A stretch of 64,000 bases of DNA from Pseudomonas tumuqii. GTDB lineage: Bacteria; Pseudomonadota; Gammaproteobacteria; Pseudomonadales; Pseudomonadaceae. The translations under genes and the position numbers were made by a program. The stretch spans positions 287,007-351,006 of the forward strand of contig NZ_JAAOJA010000005.1 in the NCBI RefSeq assembly GCF_013184545.1, in the 5' to 3' direction. Below, piece after piece: positions 48,478 through 58,601 of this stretch; position 1 is the first letter of the stretch; every line of letters starts with the position of its first letter. The notes under the pieces are model-generated. The model did no database searches. It was not told the DNA's origin and saw nothing but the letters and a program-made list of their open reading frames with translations.

Positions 48478-50163
48478 TCAGCGGCGCTGCGGGGTGTGGC
48501 GCACCGGCGCGCCGCCCGCCACGTAGTAGGGCGCGGTGCTGCGCGGCAGCGGGGTGCGTCCGCGGATTTTGTCGGCGATCTTCTCGGCCATCATGATGGT
48601 CGGCGCGTTGAGGTTGCCGGTGGTGATCAGCGGCATGATCGAGGCGTCGACCACTCGCAGCCCTTCGATGCCGTGCACCCGGCCCTGGCCGTCGACCACC
48701 GCCATCTCATCGAAGCCCATCTTGCACGAGCAGGACGGGTGGAAGGCGGTTTCCGCATGTTCGCGGACGAAGGCGTCCAGTTCGGCGTCGCTCTGCACCT
48801 CGGCGCCGGGGCTGAGTTCGCGGCCGCGGAACGGATCGAGCGCCGACTGGCTCATGATCTCGCGGGTGATGCGGATGCCGTCGCGGAACTCCTGCCAGTC
48901 CTGCGGGCTGCTCATGTAGTTGAACAGGATGCTCGGGTGCTGGCGCGGGTCCTTCGACCTGGCCTGGACGCGGCCGCGACTGGGCGAGCGCATGGAGCCG
49001 ACGTGGGCCTGGAAACCGTGTTCCCTGACCGCATTGCTGCCGTTGTAATTGATCGCCACCGGGAGGAAATGGTACTGGATGTTCGGCCACTCGAACTCGG
49101 CGCTGGTGCGGATGAAGCCACCGGCCTCGAACTGGTTGCTGGCGCCGGTGCCCTTGCCGAGGAACAGCCATTTGGCGCCGATCGGCGGCTGGTTCCACCA
49201 TTGCAGCGCCGGGTACAGCGACACCGGCTCCTTGCAGGCATATTGCAGGTACATCTCCAGGTGGTCCTGGAGGTTCTCGCCGACCCCGGGCAGGTCGTGC
49301 ACCAACGGGATGTCGAGGTCGCGCAGCAGGGCGGCCGGGCCGACCCCGGAGCGCTGGAGGATCTGCGGCGAGGCGATGGCGCCGCTGCACAGCAGTACTT
49401 CGCGGCGCGCATTGACGGTGGTCGGGGTGTTGCTGTCGCCGTGCAGGTAATCGACGCCGATGGCGCGCTTGCCGCTGAACAGGATGCGCTCGGTCAGGGC
49501 GTGGGTGACGATGGTCAGGTTCGGCCGCCCCTTGGCCTGGTCCAGATAGCCGCGCGCGGTGCTGGAGCGCCGGCCCTGCGGGGTCACGGTGCGATCCATC
49601 GGGCCGAAGCCTTCCTGCTGGTAGCCGTTGAGGTCATCGGTGCGCGGGTAACCGGCCTGCACACCGGCTTCGATCATGGCGTGGAACAGCGGATTGTTGC
49701 CGGCCTTAGGCGTGGTCACGCTGACCGGGCCGTCGCCGCCGTGGTAGGCGTTGGCACCGCTGTCGCGGCTTTCTGCTTTCCTGAAATACGGCAGGCAGTC
49801 GAGGTAGGTCCAGTCTTCCAGGCCCTTCTCCTTGGCCCAGCCGTCGTAGTCGAGGGCGTTGCCGCGGATGTAGCACATGCCGTTGATCAGGGACGAGCCG
49901 CCGAGGCCCTTGCCGCGTCCGCACTCCATGCGTCGGTTGTTCATGTAGGGTTCCGGCTCGGTCTCGTAGGCCCAGTTGTAGCGTCGGCCCTGCAGCGGGA
50001 AGGCCAGCGCGGCGGGCATCTGGGTGCGGAAATCCAGGCGGTAGTCCGGGCCGCCGGCTTCCAGCAGCAGCACGCTGACCTCGGCATCCTCGCTCAGGCG
50101 GGTGGCCAGCACGTTACCGGCCGAGCCGGCGCCGATGATGATGTAGTCGAATTCTTGGGACAT
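48478..50163 (-). CDS. betA: Choline dehydrogenase
   Basis: GMC-family FAD oxidoreductase, 561 aa, oxidising choline to betaine aldehyde at the membrane. The ATG at 50163 lies behind AAGGTGACG. FAD fold [20 protein letters not shown] near residue 6; GMC stretches [20 protein letters not shown] and [18 protein letters not shown]; the C-terminal active site region [17 protein letters not shown] and [18 protein letters not shown]. Last gene of the betI-betB-betA group; 159 bp with two palindromes separate it from betB. Confidence 0.97.
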   Translation of the reverse strand: MSQEFDYIIIGAGSAGNVLATRLSEDAEVSVLLLEAGGPDYRLDFRTQMPAALAFPLQGRRYNWAYETEPEPYMNNRRMECGRGKGLGGSSLINGMCYIRGNALDYDGWAKEKGLEDWTYLDCLPYFRKAESRDSGANAYHGGDGPVSVTTPKAGNNPLFHAMIEAGVQAGYPRTDDLNGYQQEGFGPMDRTVTPQGRRSSTARGYLDQAKGRPNLTIVTHALTERILFSGKRAIGVDYLHGDSNTPTTVNARREVLLCSGAIASPQILQRSGVGPAALLRDLDIPLVHDLPGVGENLQDHLEMYLQYACKEPVSLYPALQWWNQPPIGAKWLFLGKGTGASNQFEAGGFIRTSAEFEWPNIQYHFLPVAINYNGSNAVREHGFQAHVGSMRSPSRGRVQARSKDPRQHPSILFNYMSSPQDWQEFRDGIRITREIMSQSALDPFRGRELSPGAEVQSDAELDAFVREHAETAFHPSCSCKMGFDEMAVVDGQGRVHGIEGLRVVDASIMPLITTGNLNAPTIMMAEKIADKIRGRTPLPRSTAPYYVAGGAPVRHTPQRR

Positions 50164-50175
50164 GGGCGTCACCTT

Positions 50176-50235
50176 GTAACCCGGATGTAATTCGGGTGAA
50201 ACGGTCTGACGGTTCCCGGATTGCATCCGGGCTAC
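50176..50235. repeat. REP-like palindrome, GTAGCCCGG family
   Basis: Opens GTAACCCGGATGTAATTCGG (one base off the GTAG start) and closes CCCGGATTGCATCCGGGCTAC. Near-identical right arm to the copy at 16467-16536. Confidence 0.8.
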
Positions 50236-50254
50236 TGGGCTGTGTGGCAGTCAT

Positions 50255-50310
50255 CCCGTGGGAGGGGCTTTAGCCGCGAAAAGCGTCGCGGCTAAAGCCC
50301 CTCCCACGGG
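50255..50310. repeat. Perfect 25-bp palindrome, GTGGGAGGGG family
   Basis: Arms at 50255-50279 and 50286-50310 are perfectly complementary with a 6-nt loop AAAGCG. Each arm starts or ends CCCGTGGGAGGGG / CCCCTCCCACGGG. It could fold very stably in the betBA mRNA. A half copy lies inside recC (11780-11803). Confidence 0.9.
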
Positions 50311-50322
50311 TGCGCGGAGTGC

Positions 50323-51795
<1,473 letters not shown>

Positions 51796-51932
51796 GGGGG
51801 AGTCCTCTCTTGTCTGTTGTCTTCGCAAGGCTGGCTGGCGGCTTCGGTGCGCCTTGACCAGATGGGTGGGCAGGTCCAGGTGTCGCGCACAGCGACAATG
51901 TCCAGGCCGGAAAGAGTGAAAATCAGCCTACG

Positions 51933-51966
51933 TTATTTTTATTGAACGATCAATCAACAAAAATAA
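51933..51966. promoter_or_regulatory. BetI operator upstream of betB
   Basis: TTATTTTTATTGAACGATCA followed by ATCAACAAAAATAA is an imperfect AT-rich palindrome centred on TTGAACGATCAA. It matches the BetI-type core seen at E. coli bet genes and the second site at 52915-52940. It is 138 bp before the betB start. Confidence 0.75.
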
Positions 51967-52072
51967 CCGAGAGCGACTCAGGCTGGTCTGGATGCGACAG
52001 ACAGCGTGCCGAGGGCAGGGTTGGAAGGGGATTGCGGGGGGTTAGCCGGATTGCCGGACCGTCCAACAGTCC

Positions 52073-52145
52073 GTAGGGTGCGCCGTGCGCACCAGCGCCC
52101 GAGGCCATGGAGCGGGTTGTCTATGGTGCGCACGGCGCACCCTAC
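52073..52145. repeat. Complete GTAGGGTGCGC palindrome
   Basis: Opens GTAGGGTGCGCCGTGCGCACC and closes GGTGCGCACGGCGCACCCTAC, a perfect 21-bp pair around a ~30-nt centre. It lies between betI and the betB operator, where it could separate two transcripts. Confidence 0.9.
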
Positions 52146-52182
52146 ACGGCGATCAGCATCGTCCGTGTGGACAGCGTTGCGT

Positions 52183-52773
52183 TCAGCCAGCCTTGCCCAG
52201 CTGCTGGTCGAGATAGTCGTAGGCGATCTGGATGGCCTGCTGGGTGTCGAAGCTGCCGCCGGACAGCGCCCCGCGCAGCCACAGCCCGTCGATCAGGGCG
52301 GCCAGGCCGCGCGAGGCGGTGCGGGCCTGCTGCACGGGGAGGACGCGGCGGAACTGGCAGCACAGGTTGGAATCCAGGCGGTGGTCGTTGACCCGCTGCA
52401 AGCGGCGCAAGGAGGGCTGGTGCATGCTGCTGGCCCAGAACGCCAGCCAGGTCTTGATCGCCGGCCCGTTGACCTGGCTGTCGTCGAAGTTGCCGTCGAT
52501 CATCGCCCGCAGGTGCGCGCGCGGGCTGTCGTCCTTGAGCGCAGCCCGGCGGGCGCGCACCGCAGTGCTCAGGGCCAGCATCAGGTGACGCATGGTGGCG
52601 TCGAGCAGGCCGTTCTTGTCCTTGAAATAGTGGCTGATGATGCCATTGGAGACCCCCGCCAGCCGGGCAATATAGGCAATGCTGGCATCGCCCATGCCGA
52701 CCTGATCGACGGCTTCGAGGGTCGCCGCAATCAGTTGCGAGCGGCGGATCGGTTGCATTCCGACCTTGGGCAT
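52183..52773 (-). CDS. betI: TetR-family repressor BetI
   Basis: Choline-sensing repressor of the bet genes, 196 aa. The ATG at 52773 lies behind GGAGATACCG. N-terminal helix-turn-helix: [20 protein letters not shown], then [20 protein letters not shown]. The effector region has the BetI hallmark [20 protein letters not shown]. Two matching operators, one before betB and one in its own promoter region, support repression of betB and autoregulation. Confidence 0.96.
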   Translation of the reverse strand: MPKVGMQPIRRSQLIAATLEAVDQVGMGDASIAYIARLAGVSNGIISHYFKDKNGLLDATMRHLMLALSTAVRARRAALKDDSPRAHLRAMIDGNFDDSQVNGPAIKTWLAFWASSMHQPSLRRLQRVNDHRLDSNLCCQFRRVLPVQQARTASRGLAALIDGLWLRGALSGGSFDTQQAIQIAYDYLDQQLGKAG

Positions 52774-52903
52774 CGGTATCTCCGTGGTTCGAGAGGTGAC
52801 AACAAGCGCCTCTGGCGAGCGCCTTGTGCTGCCCGCGGGCGGGGTTGCGCGACGACGCTCGATGTTTTCACAACCCCGGCGGGCCTTGCCGGGGCTGGGC
52901 CGC

Positions 52904-52940
52904 AGTCTAGGCCGATTTTTATTGAGCGATCAAACAAATA
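52904..52940 (-). promoter_or_regulatory. betI promoter with BetI operator
   Basis: The operator ATTTTTATTGAGCGATCAAA (52915 onward, to 52940) matches the one before betB, including the TTGA-N-CGATCAA core. On the minus strand TTGATC (52933-52928) and TAGACT (52909-52904) form a -35/-10 pair with an 18-bp spacer, so the operator overlaps the -35 and spacer. Confidence 0.7.
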
Positions 52941-53019
52941 TGCCGTGGAGCCCACGACTTGCCGGCCGCGGCAGGGCCGGCACCAGCCCTTGCCGCCGGA
53001 CGGGCAAGCCCCCCGCGCC

Positions 53020-53062
53020 GTGACACCGGCGGACTATGTCATTATAATTTGATTAACATCAA
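53020..53062 (+). promoter_or_regulatory. Consensus promoter with ANR/FNR box over the start point
   Basis: GTGACA (53020-53025), a 17-bp spacer and a perfect TATAAT (53043-53048) precede the small regulator gene. TTGATTAACATCAA at 53049-53062 is a perfect TTGAT-N4-ATCAA directly after the -10, covering the expected start point near 53055. In that place an ANR-type protein should repress. Confidence 0.7.
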
Positions 53063-53083
53063 ACTTGAGTGATTGGCTATTTT

Positions 53084-53272
53084 ATGGAAAGCAAGACTGC
53101 GCGTCTCACCGTGTTGATCGATCCGGTCAAGAAGAAGGCGTTCGAGGAACTGTGCGCCGGGCAGGACCTGACGCCGTCCCAAGTCGTGCGCCAGCTGATT
53201 CGCGATTACCTCGAGAGCCACGGCGTCACCTACGCCACCCAGAGCAAGCGCGGCCCAAGCGCCAAGTCATGA
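53084..53272 (+). CDS. Ribbon-helix-helix (CopG-like) small DNA-binding protein
   Basis: A 62-aa protein. The ATG at 53084 (MESKTARLTVLIDPVKKKAF) gives the classic RHH strand ARLTVLI, then helices KKKAFEELCAGQ and TPSQVVRQLIRDYLESHG. A GTG at 53069 would add five residues. The tail is basic (SKRGPSAKS). No toxin gene follows; the convergent SulP gene ends 20 bp away, so it is not an obvious antitoxin. A strong consensus promoter with an ANR-type box precedes it. Confidence 0.8.
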   Translation: MESKTARLTVLIDPVKKKAFEELCAGQDLTPSQVVRQLIRDYLESHGVTYATQSKRGPSAKS

Positions 53273-53292
53273 TCCGCTGAGCCGCCCGCTTC

Positions 53293-54945
53293 TCAGCTAG
53301 CGTGCTCGCGCTCCTCGTAGGCGCCCAGCGCGGCGCTGAAGTCGGCGTGATAATGCTCCGCGCCGATCTCCTGCAGGATGCCCGCCTTGTCCAGCTTGGC
53401 CAGCACCTTGCGGTTGGCCTCGCAGAGTTTCACCACGATCTTGCGTTTGTGCAGTTGCTGGATGACTTCCTCCAGCGTCTGCAGGCCGGTGATATCCATG
53501 AACGGCACGCGGTTCAGGCGAATCACCAGCATCTGCGGATCGGTATGGGTTTGCGCCAGTGCGCGCTCGAAGTTCTCGGCCGCGGCAAAGAACAGCGGTC
53601 CTTCGATCGTGTATACCAGCACCCCAGGCGGCAGGTGGGTATGACCGCCAAGCCGTAACTCCTCTTCCAGCTCCTGCTCGACCACCTGCTGCACTTCCAC
53701 CGAAGCGGCCATCCGCCGCATGAAATGCAGCATCGCCAGGATCACGCCGATGTTCACCGCAACCACCAGGTCGCTGAACACCGTGAGGCTGAAGGTGATC
53801 AGCAGGATCGCCACGTCCGCCCGCGGCGCCCGCAGCACCATGCGCTTGAAGTGGCGCAGTTCGCTCATGTTGTAGGCGACCACGAACAGGATCGCCGCCA
53901 GCGCGCACAGCGGGATGTCGGACGCCAGCGGGGCCAGGAACAGGATGATCAGCAGCAAGGTGACCGCGTGCATGACGCCGGCCAGCGGGCTGGTGCCGCC
54001 GTTACGGATATTGGTGGCGGTGCGCGCAATCGCGCCGGTGGCGGCGAAACCGCCGAACAGCGGCGCGGCCAGGTTGGCGATGCCCTGGCCGATCAGCTCC
54101 TGGTTGGAATCATGCTTGGTACCCGTCATGCCGTCGGCCACCACCGCCGACAGCAGCGATTCGATCGCCCCGAGCATGGCAATCGCAAAGGCCGGGCCGA
54201 TCAGCTCGATCACCCGCGGCAGGGTGATTTCAGGCAGGCCCAGGGTAGGCAGGCCCTGGGGGATACCGCCGAAGGCGCTGCCGATGGTGGCCACGCCTTC
54301 GAACTGAAACAGTGCCTGGATCAGCGTGACCACCAGCATCGCCACCAGCGGGCCCGGCACGCGCTTGAGCCCCGGCAGCCTTGTTGAAAACAGCACCAGG
54401 CCCAGGCTGAGGATGGCCAGCAGGGTGGTGGCCGGGTGCAGGTCCGGTAGCGCTTGCAGCAGATGCCAGACCTTCTCGTGGAAATGCTCGCCGTCGACCT
54501 TGGGCAAGCCGAAGAAGTCTTTCCACTGGCCGACCCAGATGATCACCCCGATCCCGGCGGTGAAGCCGACGATCACCGGCGCCGGGATGAATTTGATGAT
54601 CGCGCCGAGCCGGGTGATGCCGAGCAACAGCAGCATGACGCCGGCCATCATGGTGGCGATTTGCAGGCCATCGATGCCGTGCTCGGCGGTGATGCTCGCC
54701 AGAATCACGATGAACGCCCCGGTCGGCCCGGCGATTTGCAGACGGCTGCCGCCAAACAGGGAGACCAGCACGCCGGCAACGATCGCCGTATAGATGCCTT
54801 GCTCGGGCTTGACCCCCGAGGCGATGGCAAAGGCCATTGCCAGCGGCAACGCGACTATCCCGACGATCACCCCGGAGACCAGGTTGTTCAGCCAGTGCTT
54901 GCGCCCCAGCAAACCGGCCTTCCACGCTTCACGTACCGCAATCAT
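53293..54945 (-). CDS. SulP family inorganic anion transporter with STAS domain
   Basis: A 550-aa inner-membrane carrier of the SLC26/SulP family (sulfate, bicarbonate or related anions). The ATG at 54945 lies behind GAGGAG. Membrane part ~20-420 with NNLVSGVIVGIVALPLAMAF, GPTGAFIVILASITAEHG and GGFAATGAIARTATNIRNGG. Cytoplasmic STAS domain ~435-545 with YTIEGPLFFAAAENFERAL and FMDITGLQTLEEVIQQL. No sulfate-assimilation or carbonic-anhydrase gene is adjacent, so the substrate is open. An AT-rich palindromic site lies 28 bp before the start. Confidence 0.92.
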   Translation of the reverse strand: MIAVREAWKAGLLGRKHWLNNLVSGVIVGIVALPLAMAFAIASGVKPEQGIYTAIVAGVLVSLFGGSRLQIAGPTGAFIVILASITAEHGIDGLQIATMMAGVMLLLLGITRLGAIIKFIPAPVIVGFTAGIGVIIWVGQWKDFFGLPKVDGEHFHEKVWHLLQALPDLHPATTLLAILSLGLVLFSTRLPGLKRVPGPLVAMLVVTLIQALFQFEGVATIGSAFGGIPQGLPTLGLPEITLPRVIELIGPAFAIAMLGAIESLLSAVVADGMTGTKHDSNQELIGQGIANLAAPLFGGFAATGAIARTATNIRNGGTSPLAGVMHAVTLLLIILFLAPLASDIPLCALAAILFVVAYNMSELRHFKRMVLRAPRADVAILLITFSLTVFSDLVVAVNIGVILAMLHFMRRMAASVEVQQVVEQELEEELRLGGHTHLPPGVLVYTIEGPLFFAAAENFERALAQTHTDPQMLVIRLNRVPFMDITGLQTLEEVIQQLHKRKIVVKLCEANRKVLAKLDKAGILQEIGAEHYHADFSAALGAYEEREHAS

Positions 54946-54972
54946 GGCGAACTCCTCAGTGAGTGCATGTGC

Positions 54973-54996
54973 ATGATATTATCATGTAGTGATAAT
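54973..54996. promoter_or_regulatory. Overlapping AT-rich palindromes upstream of sulP-type gene
   Basis: ATGATATTATCAT (54973-54985) and ATTATCA/TGATAAT (54978-54996) overlap within a short AT-rich island. They cover the likely -10 region of the transporter promoter, so this is a plausible repressor operator. The GATAAT runs recall Fur-type hexamers, but the match is partial. Confidence 0.45.
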
Positions 54997-55120
54997 GAAT
55001 CGGCTCTTTGACTGATCGTTTCGAGACTCACGCCTGGCCTTGCAGGCTGAGGCGTAGCGGAGCAGGCGACAGACACTGAGCGCACAGGTGTGCGCAAGCA
55101 CCAACCAGCGGGTGACCGAG

Positions 55121-55351
55121 ATGAACCGTAACGACGTTAAAAGCAAACATGCCGAGGGCGTCACCTTCGACACCCATGTGATCGCCAACCCGACCAACCT
55201 CAAGGAGTGGATCGTGTTCTTCAAGAAGGATGCGGGGAGAAGCTACTTTCTGGTCGATGAGCGCGAGGAGGTCGAGTCCTTCGTCCATCTGGATGAGTTG
55301 ATCGATGAGCTGCGCGAACTGGGGATCAAGAACGCAGAGATCCATTTTTAA
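55121..55351 (+). CDS. Small conserved-looking hypothetical protein (76 aa)
   Basis: Not recognised. The ATG at 55121 (MNRNDVKSKHAEGVTFDTHV) lies behind GGTGACC; a GTG at 55088 would add eleven residues. The sequence has clean coding character: a beta-rich middle (WIVFFKKDAGRSYFLVDERE) and an acidic C-terminal helix (HLDELIDELRELGIKNAEIHF). No signal peptide or membrane segment. It is divergent from the SulP gene and convergent with the hydrolase at 55435. Confidence 0.65.
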   Translation: MNRNDVKSKHAEGVTFDTHVIANPTNLKEWIVFFKKDAGRSYFLVDEREEVESFVHLDELIDELRELGIKNAEIHF

Positions 55352-55434
55352 GGCTCCGCCCAAGTCAGCTGTTGCAAGAAGGCATTGAGACAAAACCACT
55401 GACCGCAGCAATGGCCATTGCTGCGGAGCTCACC

Positions 55435-56232
55435 TCAGAGCCGTTCGAGGAAGCGCAAAATCGTCGCATTGACCCGCTGCGGGTGGGTGATCGGGCCCAT
55501 GTGTCCGACGCCCGCGAACTCGACCACTTCTACCCGCGGCAAGGTCTGGGTCAGCAGCCGGGCGACGCCCAGGGAAGAGGCCGGCGAGTCCTTGCCCAGC
55601 ATGTACAGCAGCGGAATATCCAGCTCGGCGAAGGCCGCCAGCGCCGTGGGTTCACCGAGCAATGCCCCGGCCCAGCCGCGAACATTGCCGATCGAGGTCG
55701 TGATAGGGCCTTGGCGCGCTTCAGGCATGCGCGCCCAGCTGCCTGCGCCCATCCAGTAGTCGATAAAACACTCGGCCGCACCCTGCGGATTGCCCGCCTC
55801 CAGTGCAGCGGCAGCGGCCGTCATGGTGGCGCGGATGCCGTCGGCGGCATTCGGCGGCGGGGATTCGGCATCGAGCAGAGAAAACAGGGTCGGTTCATAC
55901 AGGGCCAGGGCGCGAACGCGCCGGGGCTGGCTGAGCGCGGCGATCAACGCCACCGCCGCGCCGTAGGAATGCGCGACCAGGGCAAAGGGCTCGCCGGCGC
56001 GGGCAAACACCGGCTCGAGCAGGGCCACCTCGTCGCGCAGCGCAACCGCCCGCTCGCCTGGCCAGGCCGGACTCCGTCCCGCTCCCAGCGAGTCGGCGGC
56101 CAGCACATGAAAGCGCGGCGCCAAGAGCTCCATCAATGTTCGCCACTGGCTCGACGTGCTGGCGTTCGAGTGCAGGCAGACTACCCCGGGGCCGGCACCG
56201 GCCTCGCGAAAGAACGGAATTGCAGGCTGCAT
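55435..56232 (-). CDS. Alpha/beta-fold hydrolase
   Basis: A 265-aa soluble hydrolase. The nucleophile elbow is VAHSYGAAVAL with Ser89; the acid is probably the Asp in MLGKDSPASSLG and the catalytic His is in GVGHMGPITHP. The oxyanion region is GVVCLHSNASTSSQW, with HSNASTS in place of the usual HG motif. The substrate cannot be deduced; the fold covers esterases, C-C hydrolases and haloperoxidase-like enzymes. The ATG at 56232 is used. The LURP-like gene lies 91 bp upstream in the same direction. Confidence 0.85.
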   Translation of the reverse strand: MQPAIPFFREAGAGPGVVCLHSNASTSSQWRTLMELLAPRFHVLAADSLGAGRSPAWPGERAVALRDEVALLEPVFARAGEPFALVAHSYGAAVALIAALSQPRRVRALALYEPTLFSLLDAESPPPNAADGIRATMTAAAAALEAGNPQGAAECFIDYWMGAGSWARMPEARQGPITTSIGNVRGWAGALLGEPTALAAFAELDIPLLYMLGKDSPASSLGVARLLTQTLPRVEVVEFAGVGHMGPITHPQRVNATILRFLERL

Positions 56233-56323
56233 GGCGAATCCTCGGCAGGGGAAAGGGCGCCGATTAATTCTAGCGCGGGTTCCGACCGATCAATAAGGCA
56301 GCGCGCTTTTTCTGGCGCCGCGC

Positions 56324-57127
56324 TCAAGCCCCGGCGGAGGCATCGGTCAACTCCTGGAAGAGCATCAGCAGGCCCAGCGCCACGGGCGCGGGGAACGCGT
56401 GCTGCGGGCCCATGCTGAGGATCGCGGGGTCGGTCGAGCGCAACAGGGCCTTCAGTGCACCGAGCAGGCCCGGGGCTTTGGGCTGGCGCGGCAGCCTCAT
56501 CAGCCTTGCCGCCAGCCTGTCGCCCGCGCTGATGAGCCAGTCGTCCGGGCCAATCCCCAGCAGGCGATCGGCAATACTGGTTCGCGGATCGAGCAGACAA
56601 TAGATGACCTTGCCCTCGCCATCCAGCAGGCTGAACGCGACCTTGTGCAGCGGGTTGCTCAGCTTGCCCAGAATGCTCTGCTCGAACTGCATCACCACGC
56701 GCTGCTGCGGGTCCGTAACTATCCAGCGTGACGGCATGATCTTGCGATTTGGGCCCATGCGCCACACCTGCTGCTGCTCATCCACCAGCGCGAGCACGGC
56801 AAAACTCGCCCGCCCCACCAGGTCACAGGTTGCCATGACCTGCTGAGTGCGCTCATCGAGAATTTCCAGGCTGTAGCGATAGCCTTTGCCGGCCCCCTCC
56901 TTGCGATAGAAGGTGCGGGCACGGTAGAGCGCCTGGTCTGTCGCAATGGTCATGGCATCAGGATCCGCATGGGTGACAGGCACGACTCGCGCGTGGCCAA
57001 TGGTGAGGGCAGGATAGGCGAGCGCATTTATCAACTGAAAGGCATGGCTCGGAAAATAAACAGGTCCCCTTTTGGCCGTGCCCTTTTTGGCTATGAGGCC
57101 AGAATCGCCGTTCAAACGCCAAGGCAT
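56324..57127 (-). CDS. Hypothetical protein with possible LURP-one/scramblase-like fold
   Basis: 267 aa, without signal peptide. The middle (RYSLEILDERTQQVMATCDL; RMGPNRKIMPSRWIVTDPQQ; VVMQFEQSILGKLSNPLHKV) alternates short strands and basic loops in a way that recalls Tubby/LURP-one/scramblase-like barrels, a weak resemblance. The C-terminus is helical (LLGALKALLRS; PVALGLLMLFQELTDA). The start at 57127 has GGGGAG about 14 bases upstream. A start at the ATG at 56956 (MTIATDQALYRARTFYRKEG) would remove 57 residues and is a real alternative. Confidence 0.6.
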   Translation of the reverse strand: MPWRLNGDSGLIAKKGTAKRGPVYFPSHAFQLINALAYPALTIGHARVVPVTHADPDAMTIATDQALYRARTFYRKEGAGKGYRYSLEILDERTQQVMATCDLVGRASFAVLALVDEQQQVWRMGPNRKIMPSRWIVTDPQQRVVMQFEQSILGKLSNPLHKVAFSLLDGEGKVIYCLLDPRTSIADRLLGIGPDDWLISAGDRLAARLMRLPRQPKAPGLLGALKALLRSTDPAILSMGPQHAFPAPVALGLLMLFQELTDASAGA

Positions 57128-57166
57128 CGCTTGCGGCTGCTCCCCTGAGTGCTGGTCAGGCGTCTC

Positions 57167-57472
57167 TCACGCCCATTTCTTTCCAAGTTCTTGCAGTCCG
57201 GCCTTTTGCAAGTCGTCCGGGCTCATCGCGATGCGAAACTTGCAGTCGGCCTGGAAGTTGAGGAAGAAGGGCTCCGCAAAGGCGGGTACATCCGACGGCT
57301 CTTGAACGTCGATGACAAAGATGCCGCCGCGCTTGCCGTCTTGCTCGGTGAAGTAGGCCGCTTCCGGCTTGATGGTTTCGAGGATGCGGGCGATGACTTC
57401 GCCCGCTTTGCCGGTTCTCACGAGGGTATTGAATGGCTCATGGGGGAACTCGGCGGTGAGGAGCATTTTCAT
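57167..57472 (-). CDS. Small conserved hypothetical protein (101 aa)
   Basis: The ATG at 57472 lies behind GGAGTCC. The sequence (MKMLLTAEFPHEPFNTLVRT, EAAYFTEQDGKRGGIFVIDV, FKFRIAMSP-type CKFRIAMSPDDLQKAGLQEL) belongs to a family of ~100-aa proteins often mislabelled panthothenate synthetase. It has the strand-helix alternation of a ferredoxin-like (dimeric alpha/beta barrel) fold and probably no relation to that enzyme. Function unknown. Confidence 0.7.
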   Translation of the reverse strand: MKMLLTAEFPHEPFNTLVRTGKAGEVIARILETIKPEAAYFTEQDGKRGGIFVIDVQEPSDVPAFAEPFFLNFQADCKFRIAMSPDDLQKAGLQELGKKWA

Positions 57473-57700
57473 GACAGGACTCCAGCTTGTTGTGGTACTT
57501 GGAGACGGTTCCGCTGACGGCTATTGACGCGGAGTGCTCTGTCGCGTTGCCTTCCTTGTCGTCCTGCAACCTTGCTATTCCTCGAAAACGCGACAGGTTC
57601 TGGCTAGCTGATCTGATTGGGCGCTAGCACGGTTAACCCTAGTTACCGCCCATTGGGCTGTCCAATGCCCGGCAGATGTGCGGCAGATGCCAGCCACGAA

Positions 57701-57722
57701 AAAGCGGGCCGAAGCCCGCTTT
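57701..57722. terminator. Bidirectional intrinsic terminator
   Basis: AAAGCGGGC and GCCCGCTTT with a CGAA loop, 21 bp after the stop of the binding-protein gene at 57744 (minus strand). The flanking A and T runs suit both directions. Confidence 0.8.
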
Positions 57723-57743
57723 CTGTTGTTGCTGTAACAGTGC

Positions 57744-58601
57744 TTAGTTCAACCAGGCCTTCACGCGCTCGGGGTTGGCGGCGACCCAGTCCTTGGCGGC
57801 CTGCTCCGGCTTGGCGCCTTCGCTGACGGCCAACATCACCGCGCCCACATCTTCGGCGCCCCAGGAGAACTTCTTGAGGAATGCGGCCGCTTCTGGAGCC
57901 TTGGCTTCCATACCCAGGCTGGCCACGGTGTCGATGTGCTCGGCTTCACCGAAGACATTCTGCGGATCTTCGAGGAAGCGCAGTTTCCACTTGGCGAACA
58001 TCCAGTGCGGAATCCAGCCGGGGACTACGATGGCTTCGTTCTTCTTCTCGGCGCGGGCCAGGGCGATGGCCATGGCCGGGCCGGAACTCGGCATCAGCTT
58101 GAAGTCCAGTTTGTATTTCTCGATGGCTTCTTCTGTACGGCGCATCACGCCAGCGCCAGCGTCGATGCCGGTGATCTTGCCGTCGTAGGCTGCTTTGCTC
58201 TTGTTCAGGTCTTCGATGGTCTTGGCTTCGACATAGTCGGGAACCACCAGGCCAATTTTCGCGCCTGCGTAGTTGGTGCCGAGGACTACCACCTTGTCTT
58301 TCATCTTGGTGAAGTACTCGCCGTGCGTGACCGGCAGCCAGGCGGAGAGGGTGGCGTCGAGGTCGCCGCGGGCCACGCCCTGCCACATGATGGCGGGTTC
58401 GACGGCTTTCAGTTCGACCTTGTAGCCGAGGTTGCTCTTGAGGATTTCGCTGGCGACATGGGTAGTCGCGACGCTGTCGTCCCAGCCGTTGACGTAGCCG
58501 ATGGTCAGGGTCGGCTTGTCCGCCGCCATGGCGGTGGACATGCCCAGGGCCAGGGCGGCGACGCCGAGGCCTTGCAGGCAGAAGGTTTTCAGATTGCGCA
58601 T
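57744..58601 (-). CDS. Quaternary-amine ABC transporter substrate-binding protein (OpuAC family, BetX-like)
   Basis: A 285-aa periplasmic protein. The signal peptide MRNLKTFCLQGLGVAALALG continues to STAMA-A, and the mature protein opens DKPTLTIGYVNGWDDSVATT. Aromatic residues for quaternary ammonium binding are plausible in GYVNGWDDS, LSAWLPVTHGEYF and VPGWIPHWMFAKWKLRF. It differs clearly from the two CbcX-like proteins nearby and is nearer the glycine-betaine binding OpuAC group. No permease is fused; it most likely feeds the CbcV-CbcW core encoded upstream, as free-standing binding proteins do in P. aeruginosa. It follows cbcX by 237 bp and ends at a terminator. Confidence 0.85.
   Translation of the reverse strand: MRNLKTFCLQGLGVAALALGMSTAMAADKPTLTIGYVNGWDDSVATTHVASEILKSNLGYKVELKAVEPAIMWQGVARGDLDATLSAWLPVTHGEYFTKMKDKVVVLGTNYAGAKIGLVVPDYVEAKTIEDLNKSKAAYDGKITGIDAGAGVMRRTEEAIEKYKLDFKLMPSSGPAMAIALARAEKKNEAIVVPGWIPHWMFAKWKLRFLEDPQNVFGEAEHIDTVASLGMEAKAPEAAAFLKKFSWGAEDVGAVMLAVSEGAKPEQAAKDWVAANPERVKAWLN

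Noticed and set aside
53084..53272. Antitoxin of a toxin-antitoxin pair
   Set aside because: The protein is RHH-type, but no toxin-like gene is adjacent; the next gene is a convergent anion transporter.
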